Assembly: GCA_004352715.1 (NCBI GenBank)
Contig: SCFE01000091.1
Coordinates: 1,204,278 to 1,268,277, forward strand
Direction: 5' to 3'
DNA length: 64,000 bases
From: Hofstenia miamia
Taxonomy: Eukaryota; Xenacoelomorpha; Acoela
Shown: positions 36,199 through 49,200 of the stretch, piece by piece
Numbering within the stretch: position 1 is the stretch's first letter
How the letters are laid out: each line of letters begins with the position of its first letter
Translations under genes and position numbers: made by a program
Notes under the pieces: generated by a model
Database searches by the model: none
Told to the model about the DNA's origin: nothing
What the model saw: the letters and a program-made list of their open reading frames with translations, nothing else

Positions 36199-36639
36199 AA
36201 TGATTTAGAACAATGATAGTTTTCATTAAATATAAGGTTGAGATGCTCAAAGGCATATTCAAGCAGCATCATCTTAAAAATCAAAGTACTTACAAAATAT
36301 AATAATGTATGCTGTTCTTTGAAGAAAATTAACCTAATGACATATACAATTAAAATAAAACCATTTTGTCTTTTGCTTACAAGTTTTCTTGGCTCAGAAA
36401 TCATTAGATCTTGAGAACACATGTTCTTATAGTTTGAAGATTAATTCAAATAAAGTTGAAAATATTTGTGTCTATTTGTCATTTACAAAATTATTCATAA
36501 AGAGCAATTCATTTACTTGAAGTTGTAGAGAAATCAGGAGAATTTTCAACTTTAAAAGAAAATTTTTATATGAAATGCAATTAGTTATTCACTTTGTACA
36601 CATTGATTGAAAATAATCAAGCTTAAAAACATCTGTTTA

Positions 36640-36939
36640 ATTTGAATTCTATGTGGGAAAAGCATACATTAAAATAGAAAGAACCATTGATTTACATAAC
36701 ATTAACTTACAATTTCTTGAGATGCTAAATGGAAGAGATCTTCTAATAAAAGAAAATATAGTACAAGATTTTGATATTTTTTTATTAATATAGTGAGACC
36801 ATGACAATTTATCTTTAATATAGACACCAAGCTCATGAACCTCATTTGTAGAATAAAACATTTTGCTATTGAACAATAAAGAAGGACACTTGTCTATCAT
36901 AAATGTTATTAGAAAAGATTTTTCTAAATTAAAATACAT
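36640..36939 (-). pseudogene. Non-LTR reverse transcriptase fragment (C-terminal)
   Basis: A 96-residue open stretch with VHELGVYIKDKLSWSHYINKK followed by FIRRSLPFS and LCKSMVLSILMYAFP. This matches the region after the palm of non-LTR reverse transcriptases (LG--ID--L-W--HI------). It is from a different LINE family than the R4-like copies. 5' truncated and without a recognisable endonuclease. Confidence 0.7.
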
Positions 36940-37600
36940 TTTGTGTGAAGTCCTGTACTCTCAATAATATCTGCATTATTTTGTGATAAATTGCCTATAT
37001 TTGACAGTAACTGTTTCAACTCTTAACTATTGGTAGCACTGATTCCTTAATTGTTAGTTCCCTGTGCATAGTACAGAATATATCCACAAGTAATTCTAGT
37101 GAATGACATTGTTGTATTTAGGTTTTACAAGTACTACTGACTTAAACTGCATCACACCAACATGGTTCAGTTATATCAGATGAATCACTCCAGTGTATTT
37201 CTCTACATGATGTCTGTGATTAACTTGATTATCATTGATCACATAAATTTACCTCATTATCAATATAGTGAAATGACCTCAATTAATGATTTCAGTGTAA
37301 TTTAACAATAGATAAAGTAGATTTTGACCTTGTCTCATTGTGAAATAAATTAAATATTAATTAACAATTGATTTTTGCATATTAAATTATATCTTCTTCC
37401 TTAATCACTTGTGACACAAGTTGTTTTCATCAAGAAAAAGGGCATTGGATTTTTAGTTCATCATATAATTAAATATTATGTAAATTTATTACTGACATTC
37501 TATTCAGACAGCATATTAATAATCATTTATTGATAAAGGCATTCATAGTCCACAGGCATAATTAGTATACTAGATGTTAGTTGTAATCATTGAATTAATA
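36940..37600. other. CG-free AT-rich stretch
   Basis: No gene recognised. I see no CG dinucleotide here. Confidence 0.5.
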
Positions 37601-37609
37601 AGGTAATAG

Positions 37610-38504
37610 TGTAGAGTCACTCAGGGCACCCTTTTTAAATTTTAATTCAATTATTTTGCACTCTAATCAAATGGTGCTAATTTTGCATTCTATTTTAGTA
37701 ATTTGTCTACTTTCAAGTGTAGTTTTATAATAAAATTAATTGTTGTCCCTCAAATTATAGAGACATGTGATTGCTCACTTAATTTGTGAAGGAATTCATG
37801 TGACAACTTTTGTAAACAGATTACTGGTAATTATTTACTGAATTTTTGTAAAAAAGTAGGGAAGACATTGTGGCCAAGCCCAATAAAAGATTTGTTTTGC
37901 TTGGACATTGTTACTTTTTTCTTTCTTATTAAATTACTAACTGTTTTAGGTGTTATGGATTTTATAATAATTTATTTTTGTGTAAGATACAGTGATAATT
38001 TGGGAGTTACTCTACTGGGCCTAGGGTAATAACTAGCCTTTTGACAGTTGGCAGCCCATATATTAGACTTTTTAAGGCTAAGTATACATGTAGGGAATAA
38101 CAACTTTCACCTTGATTGTTTTTGTACATGCACTTAACATCACACTATGCAAATATAATATTATTATATTTATTTCCATAAGCTGAGATAACAAGAACTA
38201 CGAGCTAAATTGTTTATTTGAGCTAGAAATTAATACTTGAGAAACACAATGGGCACCTTGGCAAGTCGGGATGGCTTTCTTGATATGGCTTCAGCATGAT
38301 GCTGTGTGAATTGGTCACTATATGGAATGCTTTCTCAGTGATTGGTTTCAGTTTTTCTTTAATGAAATTGGCAAACTACCAATGTTCTTCATTTTCTGTT
38401 AGAATGTGGGTCACTCTCTGAGATGGCTATCTTTGTAACCTTTGGAAGAACCTAAGAGTTACCCAGTGCCACTTGAGTGGTGAGAACACCCCTGTGATTC
38501 TACA
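37610..38504 (+). repeat. 5' LTR
   Basis: 895 bp. AATAAA at 37882-37887 is the likely poly(A) signal. Relative to the 3' LTR it lacks about 40 bases near 38,158; because the related LTRs in the array also have sequence there, the change is a deletion here. Confidence 0.9.
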
Positions 38505-38520
38505 TGGTGAACCTGATGTG
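38505..38520 (+). promoter_or_regulatory. Primer binding site, tRNA-Trp-like
   Basis: TGGTGAACCTGATGTG directly follows the LTR. It matches the complement of the tRNA-Trp 3' end (TGGTGACCCCGACGTG) at 13 of 16 positions; two of the three mismatches are C to T at CpG. The related element at 30,468-30,482 (minus) is closer. Confidence 0.7.
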
Positions 38521-38882
38521 ATACAGAACTGTTCTTGTTGTTTTACTGTATTTGGTTTCATTTTTTCCATTTGGTGTGAGTCAGCCAGGATGGATTTCCC
38601 CTGACCATGAATTGATTTCACCACCAATCAATGCATAATGCTACCTCTTACATTATTTTTGCTTTGCAATTCTGTGATCTGAAGCTGTTACCAAACCCTG
38701 GTTGTTTTTACTTGTTCTGCATTGCTACATTGTTGTTGTCTCATGGTTCTAGTAATTGGAATGATTACTGTACCCTACACTTTGCTGCTTACTGTCAGCT
38801 TTTATTTGTTTCTCCTAATCAGTTGGATATTTTCTCCCAAGTTGTTGGAATTGTTTTTCTGAATTCTTCTGACTTTTTCTGA

Positions 38883-40478
38883 ATGGATTTTAGTAGTTTG
38901 TCTCATAATGGGACTCCAACTCAGGGTTTCCCCAGTGTGAACACTAGCAGCCTGAACATTGCTCCTCACACCACTGGATTAAATTCACTTGTTTCTCCTT
39001 TGTCTTTTGATCCCAATCCTACTTACCTGCAGGCACCACCATCTCCAGAGCCTCAATACAATGAAATTGAGCAGCTTTGAACTGCCCTTGCTAAACAAAT
39101 CAGTTGTTGTCTTGCTTGTAAACAACGCCTAGATTCACTTCATGCTGAGATGAAAGAACAAACCCATGACACTTAGTTGAGTGAGAGACATTTCATTGAT
39201 TCAATCAATGCTTTGGAAATTCAACTCCAAACCCTGTAAACACCTCCATCTACATCCCTGCCAAGGCAGAGTAGCCCACCTCATTTCTCACCTTCTCAGT
39301 CTGGACTTTTCAAGTATGTAACTTGTGTTGTTTTACAAGATGTTTTAACAATTGTTCCATATGCCTTTCTGAACGAATTTGTTGCTACCTCTACACCATA
39401 AATGCTTAACTTTGTTATCCCTGTCACTTCATTTACAACTGGAGAGCCCACATTTACACAGTCAGCTTTGACTCAAGTTTCTACATTAACCACAGTCACT
39501 GCTCCAGTTTCATATGTGCTGAGTGTGATTGTTTTGCCTCCTGCACCTGTAAACACTTGTGTTACCCCCACTGATGTAACTCTGATTAATCCCCCACAGT
39601 CAACTGATCTTTCAACATCTGCAATGAAGAGTGGACCATGGTTTACCAAATCAATTCTACCTACAACTGCTATTGGGAATGAAACTGTTAATCTATTTAA
39701 CTGCTACTCCATTCTTCCCAAGTTCACTGGAAAGATCAATGAAATCTCACAGTCATTTGAAGAATGCCTCTTTCTATTCAAACTAACTATGAAGCAGTAT
39801 AATGCTACCCAAGATGCTGCAGTTGCTCAGTTTCCTACTTATTTACAAGGTCTTGCATACAATCAGTATATGATGCTAGACAGCAACATAAAAACCAACT
39901 GTCAACTTCTCATCAGATACTTTGAGGACCACTATAAGGCACCTCACTTTAAACACCAATACAAGATGCTGTTATGTGATCTCTCATTTAAAACTAGTGA
40001 TGACATCTGCACATACATCACACAAGTAGAAAGTTTGTTCTGTTTGAGCAAGCTGATGCCAGAGTACTCAAGGCACAATCTTTTCTCTTACATTTGTTGA
40101 GGCTTCCCTTTGAATATCCACAGTCACCATGAACTCAAGTGTGACCCAGAAGATGATCTTAATCAGATTATTCATAAAGCCATCAGTATTGTATACATGC
40201 TACATAATACATCATGCATCAACAAGGATGCCAAAGAACTTAAGATCAGTCACCTGCTTCTGAAACCTCCTGTCACTTCAAGTGCCTCCATTCCTAAGTC
40301 AAAGGTTGATCTAGAGCAGACACACTGTCTTCACTGTGTTCAAAAGGGCCACACTAAATCACAATGCTGCACCATGATCCATTTGGTCACTGATGGTGAT
40401 GGTTTCATCCTTGATGAACTGGAAATGGAAGAGTGTCCTTCTGATTCACCTGTCAGCTCTGATGATCTGTTAAACTAG
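38883..40478 (+). pseudogene. gag: gag of the LTR element
   Basis: One frame of about 530 codons from the ATG at 38883, interrupted by several stops (for example TGA at 39078, TAG near 39175, TAA near 39237 and 39400, TGA near 40098) but without a frameshift. The N-terminal part is proline/serine/threonine rich. The middle part (about 39,700-40,090) has the capsid-like FTGK----QSFEECLFLF pattern. The C-terminal part has a CCHC zinc knuckle, CLHCVQKGHTKSQC, at 40327-40368, which binds RNA in gag nucleocapsids. Most stops can be explained by C-to-T changes of CGA, CAG or CAA. The role in intact relatives is particle assembly. Confidence 0.88.
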
Positions 40479-40499
40479 CAGGAGTGCTGCATCCTAGAA

Positions 40500-43400
40500 A
40501 ATGTGCCCACCACATCCTGGTAATCAATTTGCTGTTGCATACTAATGTTATCCCTGTGGATATCAATGGATTTTTAATTAATGTTACTATTGACACTGGG
40601 GCCTCCCCCTCCATCATAAGTGACACTTGTTGCTCCAAGTTGTGTTTGTCATGAAACAATTTACTTCCATCCACTGCTCACTTGTTGGATGCTTCTGAGA
40701 ATTCATTGTCTTTGAAAGCTCATGTATCAAACCTGGAACTATGCATTTGGCAGGAGCTGTTTGTTGTTGATTTAATTGTTATCAATACCTGCAATCAGCC
40801 ACTTCCTTATGATATAATTCTGGGAAATAATTTTCTTGAGCAGAACTCATGTATCATTGACTATGGAAACAATACAATTTCTATCTGCAAAAGCAAATGC
40901 CAGCAGGAACTCACCACCATTCCAGAACAAGACATCTTGTTAAGTTTTTCCAAGAAGGTTATTGTTGAGCCTCATCATTGGCGACGTGTCCCTGTCACCA
41001 CTGACTCTGCATACACTGGTGATGTTATGGCCTCCAGATTCAAGGGGAAGTGTTTCACTGGAATCAACTTCTCCCCCAACCTGTGTCACACCTCTAAAGG
41101 AAGAACACATGTTACTATCCTAAACAGTTCTAGTTCATTGGTCAAGATAGACCCTTTTCAATTGAAAATTGTTCCATCTCTGGTCCATCTGTAATTCCAG
41201 GCCACTGCCTGTCTACTGATACTCACTGCTACTCACAATCTGGTGGAGCTGAACAATACTGTCCAGATTCCTCTTGTCAATAAATCAACTCATCCACACT
41301 GTAGCTCTCAAAAGCATGAAGCTCTTTCTCATCTGCTCCAGCAGCATCACAAAGTTTTCAGTTATGGTTCAATCAGCATTGGTAAGGCTGTTGGTGAACA
41401 ACACTCTATTGTAACTAAGAATGATCCTCCAATTTGCCTTCCTGTTAAGAGAATCCCAGAAAACCTCCAAGAAGAATATGAACTCATCCTAAGTGATCTA
41501 ATTGAAAGTGGCATTATTCAGGCTAGTAATAGCCCATATGCAGTGCCTACTGTTTTCATAAAACAGGGAGATAAGTACTGCCTTTGTGTGGATTTCCAGA
41601 AATTGAACAATGTCACAGTCAAGGATGCATATCCACTTCCTTGTGTAACATCCTCTACACTATGACACTAGTAGTTACAAGTTGTTTACCTGCCTCAATT
41701 TATGCAAGGCGTATTGGCAGGTGCCCATTAAGCCTGCTGACATCCCAAAGACTGCCTTTATTACTCTGTACAGTCTCTTCAATTGGAGGTATATAGCTTT
41801 TGGGCTCTGCAATGCCCCACAACATTTCAGCACTATGTCACCCATGTGCTTAGGGATGCGCCACTGTAGTTGAGTCAGGCATAACAGCCTATATGGATGA
41901 TATTTTTGTCACTAGAAATACCTTTCCTAAACACCTGGAAAGGATGGGGCAAACTCTTAATCTTTTATACAGATCTGGTCTCTGAGTTAAGGGAAATAAT
42001 TGTTCCCTATTACAGCCATGTCTTACTTTCCTCAGAAGAGTGATAGAACCAGGACATATATCTATTAAAAATGATGCTAAAGATCATCTTGAGCATATAG
42101 AAACTCTGTGATCTCATAAAGATTTACAGCACCTGATGGGCTTCCTCAATTACTATGGTGCTTTTATTTCAGAGCTTGTCAATCAATCCAAGCACATCTC
42201 TAACTTACTAAGGAAGAATGTGGAATTCCACTGGACCTTGGTGGAACAGGAGAACTTGATTCTGTTAAGCTAGAGCTGAGATGGATACCCAGTCTCAATA
42301 CACCTGATTATTCAAAGGAATTCCTTGTTGGCTGCGACACTAGTTCTGTCACAATCAGTGGTGTACTGAGCCAGATCATTGATGGTAGAGAGAGCCCAGT
42401 ACAATATTACAGTCAGAAACTTAGAAATGCTGAATTAAATTATGGTGCTACAAAGTCTGAGATGCTAGCACTTGTCAAGAGTCTTAAGAAGTTTCACTTT
42501 TTTATCCTGTGCCACAAGTTTACTGTGTGCATAGATAACTCCTCACTAGCATGGCTGAAGAAGTTCTCCAGGGATAAATCAAACATCATCACCAGGTGGA
42601 TCAAGTACTTGAATGACTTCTCATTTTCCATCAAGCACCATCTAGGGAGGGTTAAGGTTAGGGTTAGGGACCTACTGGACCACACTCCCCAGTTATGAAT
42701 GAGACCTCAGGAAACTCCTTTCAGATTTATTCCAATCAGTAAGTATGAACAGCTTCCTGATGTAAATGCTGATAGACATGGGAAAGCTATCCTCCCCATC
42801 CTCATTAAGGAGGAAATCTCTGAAGAGGAAATCATAGCACATCAGCAACATGACAAAATTTTGTCAGAGATCATAGCCAAGTTGAAAGACATTAACTGTA
42901 TTTTGAGTCCTGTCAGCAGTTGCTACTTCCAATGTTACAACTGGAAGCTGAATGATGCTGGATTACTTTATGCTCAAAGTCAAAACAACTGGTTGGCAGT
43001 CCCCAAATATTTTTGGTGAGAATTAGTTCAGAAGATCCACAAATGCTGCCATTTAGGCATCATCCAGACTGAGAGAACTTTTAATGCACAATATGTGACT
43101 ATCAGTATCTGCACTGCCTTCCAAGACGTCATTGACAAAGTGTGAAACCTGCCTTCTCCAAGGAATGGGACATTTCCCTGAGCAACAAGCCAAATTGTGC
43201 ATTCATTCTGTTGAGAGAATAAACAAAGTGGTGCACATGGATTTGGAAAAACTTTCACGTGAGGACAAGAGTTTCCAATACCTTCTTGTCCTAATTGACC
43301 ATTTCTTGAAGTATGCTAGACTCATTCCCCTCAATAGCACCACTGCCAAGGTGATCAGTGAAAAGGTAGTCAAGGAATGGATCTTCAAGTTTGGGAGTGG

Positions 43401-44345
43401 TTGGTGTTGAACCACAGCCCACAATTTGAGAACAGCTTGATGGAAACTCTTATGAAAGAGTTAGAGGTTGTACATGACTTCACTACTGCCATCCACCCAC
43501 AGTGAAACATTGTCATCAAAAGGTTAAATCACACTGTTATTAAATTGATTAGAGTTGCACTTGTTCATGCCATTGGCCATAACTGGAAGTGAGTGATAGA
43601 GGCTGTGGAATTCTTCTACAACACTGCTGTTCATTCTACCAAAAAGTCAGCCCATTTAGAGCCATGTTTGGCCTGAAGGCAAGCATGCTGCTCTCAATCA
43701 TGTTTCCAGACTACAATGAGCCCACTCTAGAAAATTTTGTAAATCAAATGTTACATGAATTCCAAGAGGTACACCTTACTATCTTTAGAAACACCAATCA
43801 ATCAGACATTCACCAAAAAAGGAATTTTAATAGGAAGCTATATGATGAGCCACATAAACAAGGAGACAAAATCCTTGCCTATTTTCCTTGTTAAGTCACC
43901 AACACCAATTAGGTGTGGCAACTTGCTACAAATTTGCAAGGTCTGTTTGTCATTTCAAAGGTGCTTGATCACCACTGGTATTTATTGAGTAATGGAAAGG
44001 TTGCCCATTTTCAGTGACTTAAATGTACTATTAAAGATATTAATAATGCAGTCATTGAAACTAATAGCGAGTTTTCCCTTGTTGATGATGGGCTTAACAA
44101 AATTGAATTTTATAATAACCTCACCAAATATGAGGAAGATGACCTCACGCAGGTTGATTATGATAGTAACCTCAGTAGTAGTAGCAACACTATAGCTACT
44201 CATGTTTTGCCTAAATGTAAAGTGAGAGAGCATCAATATCTAGATCACTTTAATACCCAGGATTGGGAATTAAATCTCATTTCTTTGTTTAGCAACCACA
44301 ATGAAAAGATCAGAGAACAAACCCCACATCCCCACAATGAATAAG
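40500..44345 (+). pseudogene. pol: pol of the LTR element (PR-RT-RH-IN)
   Basis: Protease: TIDTGASPSIISD with the DTGA active site at 40592-40603, in the -1 frame relative to gag. RT: CVDFQKLNNVTVKDAYPLP (41,587-41,643), FTCLNLCKAYWQVP (41,685-41,726), FGLCNAPQHF (41,797-41,826), YMDD (41,890-41,901). RNase H: VGCDTSS (42,327), SEMLALV (42,457), CIDNSSL (42,528), giving the D, E and D acids. Integrase: HKCCH and KCETC zinc residues (43,037-43,150), HMDL catalytic region (43,237), HPQ and IKRLN (43,494-43,527), and a C-terminal ISKVLDHHWYLL block (43,951). Frames change at least at 41,660-41,680 and 41,875, and again in integrase. The usual catalytic glutamate in the integrase ERxN block reads K. 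Inactive. Confidence 0.88.
42640..42672 (+). repeat. Short telomere-like tract inside pol
   Basis: The text gggttaaggttagggttaggg (split gggttaaggt / tagggttaggg) replaces the usual linker codons after RNase H. Only two to three units; probably local slippage, not a telomere. Confidence 0.5.
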
Positions 44346-44399
44346 TAAAGGCATTTCCCATAAATGAGAATGTCAAGCAGAGGACTCATGTAGCAGTAC

Positions 44400-47300
44400 T
44401 TGCGACTACTTGGGGAGACAACTATCCCCTCAGGAGCAAGATTCCCATGACTACACACAGAGACAACCCTCTGTGCAGGAACCAGAGGAGACTCCTAGAG
44501 TGCCCTTTGCTAGTGTAATCAATCTAACCCTGTCCCAAAGTGACTTGAAAGCCCCTTCTAGTCCTGGTCCCTCCTCTCATGATTCAGCCAGTGTTCAGTA
44601 AAGAAAAATGGAGCAATTAAAGCACAAAATCTCCAAGGTTGGGGACGAGATCTTGCATCCATACTTCATTGCCACACAAAAAGCCATCGACTTTGTCCAT
44701 GATAATCTGTCAGATGAAACCAAAAATAAGTTATGCTGGATGTTTAACTCAAAGACATTAACTTGTTCAGTGGATGTGATTCCATTCACTATCAATGCAG
44801 AAAGGAGGCCTGCATTAACACCATAATATGCTTTGACTCCAAAATGCAAGGCAGGCAACCTCAGCCCTATTGGCATAGCACAGTGCAAACCAGCTTCAAC
44901 AAGGATTTCACTCTCTTATAACTCTGCCAGTTCCTCAACAACAAAAAGCAAATCCAGAGCTTTGATTGTGTCAACATAGATTTTGACAACTTGCTCATGA
45001 TCTATTTTTTTCCAGGTCAATGAAGTTACTCAACCAAAAATATTAGAAAAGATAGAAATTGCCTACCAAATTGTGAAGATATAAAACATCTGTCTCATAA
45101 TGTTCCTCAAGGAGGAATATCAAGATAGCATCCCTGACCAAGTCAAGAGCTTGCATTTCAGAATAGGGAATTTTACTATCTTATATCATAGCTCCTAATG
45201 TCCTGCCTGTATGTATAATACTAAAATCATTTCTACCACAAAACTCATATACACAGATCTACTATTGTGCAAGAAGATACCCACTCACCATCTTGCTGTT
45301 GATACCCAGCTACTGATCAATGCTGCCATCTACACACAGACCTTGGAGTCAATTAATACAGGTACTCCTGGCCTTGTTTTCATCACCAACCTCTGTGTCA
45401 GTTTTGTGTTTTCTCAGAGTTCAGCTACACTTATAGAAATTGACAACATGTGGACAACCTTAAAAGCTGATAAAAACCCAGAGAGTGAGTGGCCTAAGAT
45501 TAAGATACACATTCTGAGATCACAGTATTCTTGATCCATAGAAAAGCTACTCATGGAGCCACAAATCTCCTATATGGTGTAAGACTGGCAGAACTTTGCT
45601 GAGAAATTGTTTTCCAATAAGTTTACACCAGCTATACAATCACATGGAGCTATTTGGATACTGGCTGAGTTCATCACCCCTGATCCGCAGATTCAGCTGC
45701 CTCTTGACAAAGTAACCCACAAATGATTGGTAAAACACTGCACTCACAAGATCACCACCTGCCCAGCAGCCTGAAAAGTAAAAAATTGGCTGTTGCATTT
45801 GTGATCATTACCTGTGTCTCCTGCAAAATCCAAGAAAGTGATGGAGCATTTCAAGAAATTCTATGCTTGCCTTGTTGGCACAAGTAATGCACTCAGGTGT
45901 CTCTCAACTCTGAATATGTGCCACTGTGCACCAACCATTTAATTTGCTGCAAGTCTTTTTCAACCATGCAGTTTCTAGAGCTAGTGGAACATTACAGCAT
46001 ACCAGCTAAAACAGAGGTCCTCTTCAACCTGGAACACATGAATTAACCTGAGTATGGCTATGGTAAACTTATTGAGACTTGACAACATGCCAAAAAAGCT
46101 GGTGAAATCATCCCCATCACAGTCCTTTAGCAAAAAATGAGATCACCTGAGCAATTCTATCAGGAAGAAGAACTACTTGTATCCTCTGCTATTGAGGTAT
46201 CTCTGTCCACAAGGCACTCATTAAAGCCATTAACTTGGAAGCTGCCACTTTGCCAAAACCAACACCTGCTTGGTTGATTTCAGAGAATGAATTCATCTTA
46301 ACCATAGAGTGCCTCCCAGACAAATTTAGAGAAGAACCCCTGATCACCAAATGAGTCATAGAGTCAAATCATGATAACAACATTGTGGGATTAATGAAGT
46401 GGTGTTTAACAGAAATGTTTACAAAGCCAGAGCTGATGCTTCTACAATTGCCTGGGCAACAACTAGCCCTGGACATGGAATGCATCATGTCTAGCCTTTG
46501 ATCAACTCCACACAAGTTGCTAAGCTGTGAAGTCACAGACTACATGAAGCCTTCTGGGATTCCATTTGGGAAGCCAAAATCAACTACCTGGTTATGATTG
46601 GGACCACCACTTTACAATAGAAGGTCACATTTGCCCAAGTTAAGTCCAATGCCAATAAGCACAATATGCTATGTATCTCACCACCCTGTTTGATGAAGCT
46701 GCTGATCCTGCTGATGTGGAGAGTTTGAAAGGGTGATAAGAAGGTATCTGCCCATCTCACAGAGAAAATCACCTATGTGTGTACTGCCACAGAAGTTGCC
46801 AAGGCAATGCAAACCAAGGAGTACAAGGACACTTGTGACACACTGCTGGAATTGGGCAACCCTGAATGAGTTTACATTGATGGTCACCTCACCATGAAGG
46901 ATATCTTCCAAAAGGTTCAGCCAATCTCCATGCAACTTGAGAAGATACATTAGAAGATTTCTACCTTGGACCCTCATGCCCTCATTCTTTTTCAAACCAG
47001 TGGTGATCTCATGTGGATAAACAATATTGAAACTATTATGAGATATTATGACATTACAAAGAGAATAGCAATCATACCTATGTTGAGAGCTGATGTGAAT
47101 TACCATGAAGAAATGACCCAGCAAGCAGGTAAATGACTTTTGCTCCCTATTCATGGATCACACTACATGGATGGGTTCTCTATGGGAGGTTTTCCTCCAC
47201 TTCTATCTGGACATGCACATCAGTGCTGAGGACGCCCACACATCTGACACAGACATGTTAATGACACTTATGATTGCTCTCAAAGGTTGCTGCCTGTATG

Positions 47301-47570
47301 AACATTTCTTTGATACCTTCACTCAGAGACTCAATGTACTATGAAGAAATTGTCCTATCAGCTCATGCCTTTCTGAAATTCAGTTTTCAGCTTTGCAATG
47401 AAACTGTTACTCAATGTGAGGCTTTCATGCAGGTTACCAGAAGACCATGCTTTGCAGAACTCACTTCTTGAGATGATGTCCTAGCCACCAAAATGATAGA
47501 GGAGACCCAAAAGTTGTTGTGTGGCCCTACATCCAGCTACTACCACAAATTTAACTGTGCAATGCAGGGG
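44400..47570 (+). pseudogene. Third coding region after integrase, unrecognised
   Basis: About 3.1 kb between integrase and the 3' LTR with coding-like text in several frames, broken by stops and shifts: open parts at 44410-44601, 44608-44826, 45211-45534 and 47274-47471. I do not recognise the protein. It stands where env or other extra genes sit in some Ty3/Gypsy elements, but I see no clear signal peptide, fusion peptide or membrane anchor. Its extreme 3' part is kept in the deleted array elements (compare TVTQCEAFMQV with TVTQWEALMQV), so it belongs to the family and is not a chance insertion. A relative of its middle part lies at 51,620-52,900. Confidence 0.55.
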
Positions 47571-47574
47571 GGCA
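47564..47574 (+). promoter_or_regulatory. Polypurine tract
   Basis: gcaggggggca immediately before the 3' LTR, the expected plus-strand primer site; the array elements have a similar atggggggg tract at the same place. Confidence 0.65.
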
Positions 47575-48509
47575 AGTAGAGTCACTCAGGGCACCCTTTT
47601 TAATTTTCAATTCAATTATTTCACACACTAATCAATTGATGCTAATTTTGCATTCTATTTTAGTAATTTGTCTATTTTTGAGTGTAGTTTTACAATAAAA
47701 TTTATTGTTGTCCCCACAAATTACAGAGACATGTGATTGCTTGCTTAATTTGCAAAGGAATTCATGTGACAACTTTTGTAAACAGATTACTGGTAATTAT
47801 TTACTGAATTTTTGTAAAAAAAGTAGGGAAGACATTGTGGCCAAGCCCAATAAAAGATTTGTTTTGCTTGGACATTGTTACTTTTTTCTTTCTTATTAAA
47901 TTACTAACTGTTTTAGGTGTTATGGATCTTATAATAATTAGTTTTGTGTAAGATCTGGCAATAATTTGGGAGTTACTCTGCTGTGCCTAGGGTGATAACT
48001 AGCCCTTTGACAGGTGGCAGCCCATATTGTGTTCACTTTAAGGCTAAGTATACATGTAGGGAATAGCAACTTTCACCTTGATTGTTTTTGTACATGCACT
48101 TAACATCACACTATGCAAATATAATATGCCATTGGTCAATGAGAATGCATGGTAACTACATGCTATTATTATATTTATTTATATAAGCTGAGATAACAAG
48201 AACTACAAGCTAAATTGTTTATTTGTGCTAGAAATTAATACTTGAGAAACACAATTGGCACCTTGGCAAGTTGGAATAGCTTGCTTGATATGGATTCAGC
48301 ATGATGCTGTGTGAATTGGTCACTATATGGAATGCTTTCTCAGTGATTGGTTTCAGTTTTTCTTTAATGAAATTGGCAAACTACCAATGTTCTTCTTTTT
48401 CTGATAGAATGTGGGTCACTCTCTTTGATGGCTATCTTTGCAACCTTCAGAAGAACCTAAGAGTTACCCAGTGCTGCTTGAGTGGTGAAAGTGCCCCTGC
48501 AATTCTACA
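47575..48509 (+). repeat. 3' LTR
   Basis: 935 bp. Same edge text as the 5' LTR (gtagagtcactcagggc to ttctaca). It retains about 40 bases near 48,127-48,167 that are missing from the 5' LTR. AATAAA at about 47,850. Confidence 0.9.
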
Positions 48510-48513
48510 ATAG

Positions 48514-49200
48514 CATCCATTAATTGATATTAGTATGCACCATCAATATCCATCATTAAAGTCTGCACCACCAAAGTCACATACTAAGTGTGCATTGATA
48601 CTGAATTTCTTACAGCTTAGGTTTCCACTATAATAATTTTCTGGTATACTAAAAAGTACTAAAAATCACTTACATGTCTTTTCAATATTAATCAAACAAT
48701 CAATTACAAATTTAAATTTCTGTTATGGCTCATTTCAATCATAAGCCAAATGATTGACTTTTAGCCAAACTATTTTTTTGCCATAACTGTTTTTGACCTG
48801 TATTCACAATTCCTAATTATTGATCAATCATTTAAAAATAAAAATACTCTAAATAAAATTCCTATTACATTGCACCACTAACACTTGTCAGAATAGGTGC
48901 CTTTAAGTTTGCACCTTCCTACCTTAGGTGAGGATAATAAGGATGCATTTCCATTTGCATTCTGTCACAGTTGTAATTCAAAGCTGAGTTTTTGATAAAT
49001 GATAAATCATTTCCAAACAGTGGATAAATCATTGAGCTAGGTAATTTAAAGTCATCAGCAAATAAATAGGGAAATGAAATTTTGCATACAAATGGAAGGT
49101 CAGTAGTAAGGGGGTCATAGGAGATCTCATTTTTTCCTGCTTGGTTGATAGAGGGGTCATAGTCTGTGCCTTTCTGACTAATTGCCTATGCTAGGTTTTA
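48514..49200. other. CG-free AT-rich stretch
   Basis: No gene recognised and no CG seen. Confidence 0.5.

Larger units (their letters stand above)
37606..48513 (+). mobile_element. Ty3/Gypsy-type LTR retrotransposon, inactivated
   Basis: LTRs at 37610-38504 and 47575-48509 flank gag, protease, RT, RNase H, integrase and a third coding region, in Ty3/Gypsy order. LTR ends TGTAGA and TCTACA are inverted; the first base of the 3' LTR has changed to A. ATAG stands on both outer sides (37606-37609, 48510-48513), extendable to AATAG, giving a 4-5 bp target duplication. The primer site resembles tRNA-Trp, as used by the CsRn1 group. LTRs differ at many sites, so the insertion is old. Coding frames are broken by many stops and several frameshifts. 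Clade assignment needs an RT tree. Confidence 0.9.

Noticed and set aside
42640-42672. Interstitial telomere (TTAGGG) repeat
   Set aside because: Only two to three units within the pol frame; most likely slippage.
46678-47154. 158-residue minus-strand open frame inside the LTR element
   Set aside because: Opposite strand to the element's coding direction; no recognisable domain.
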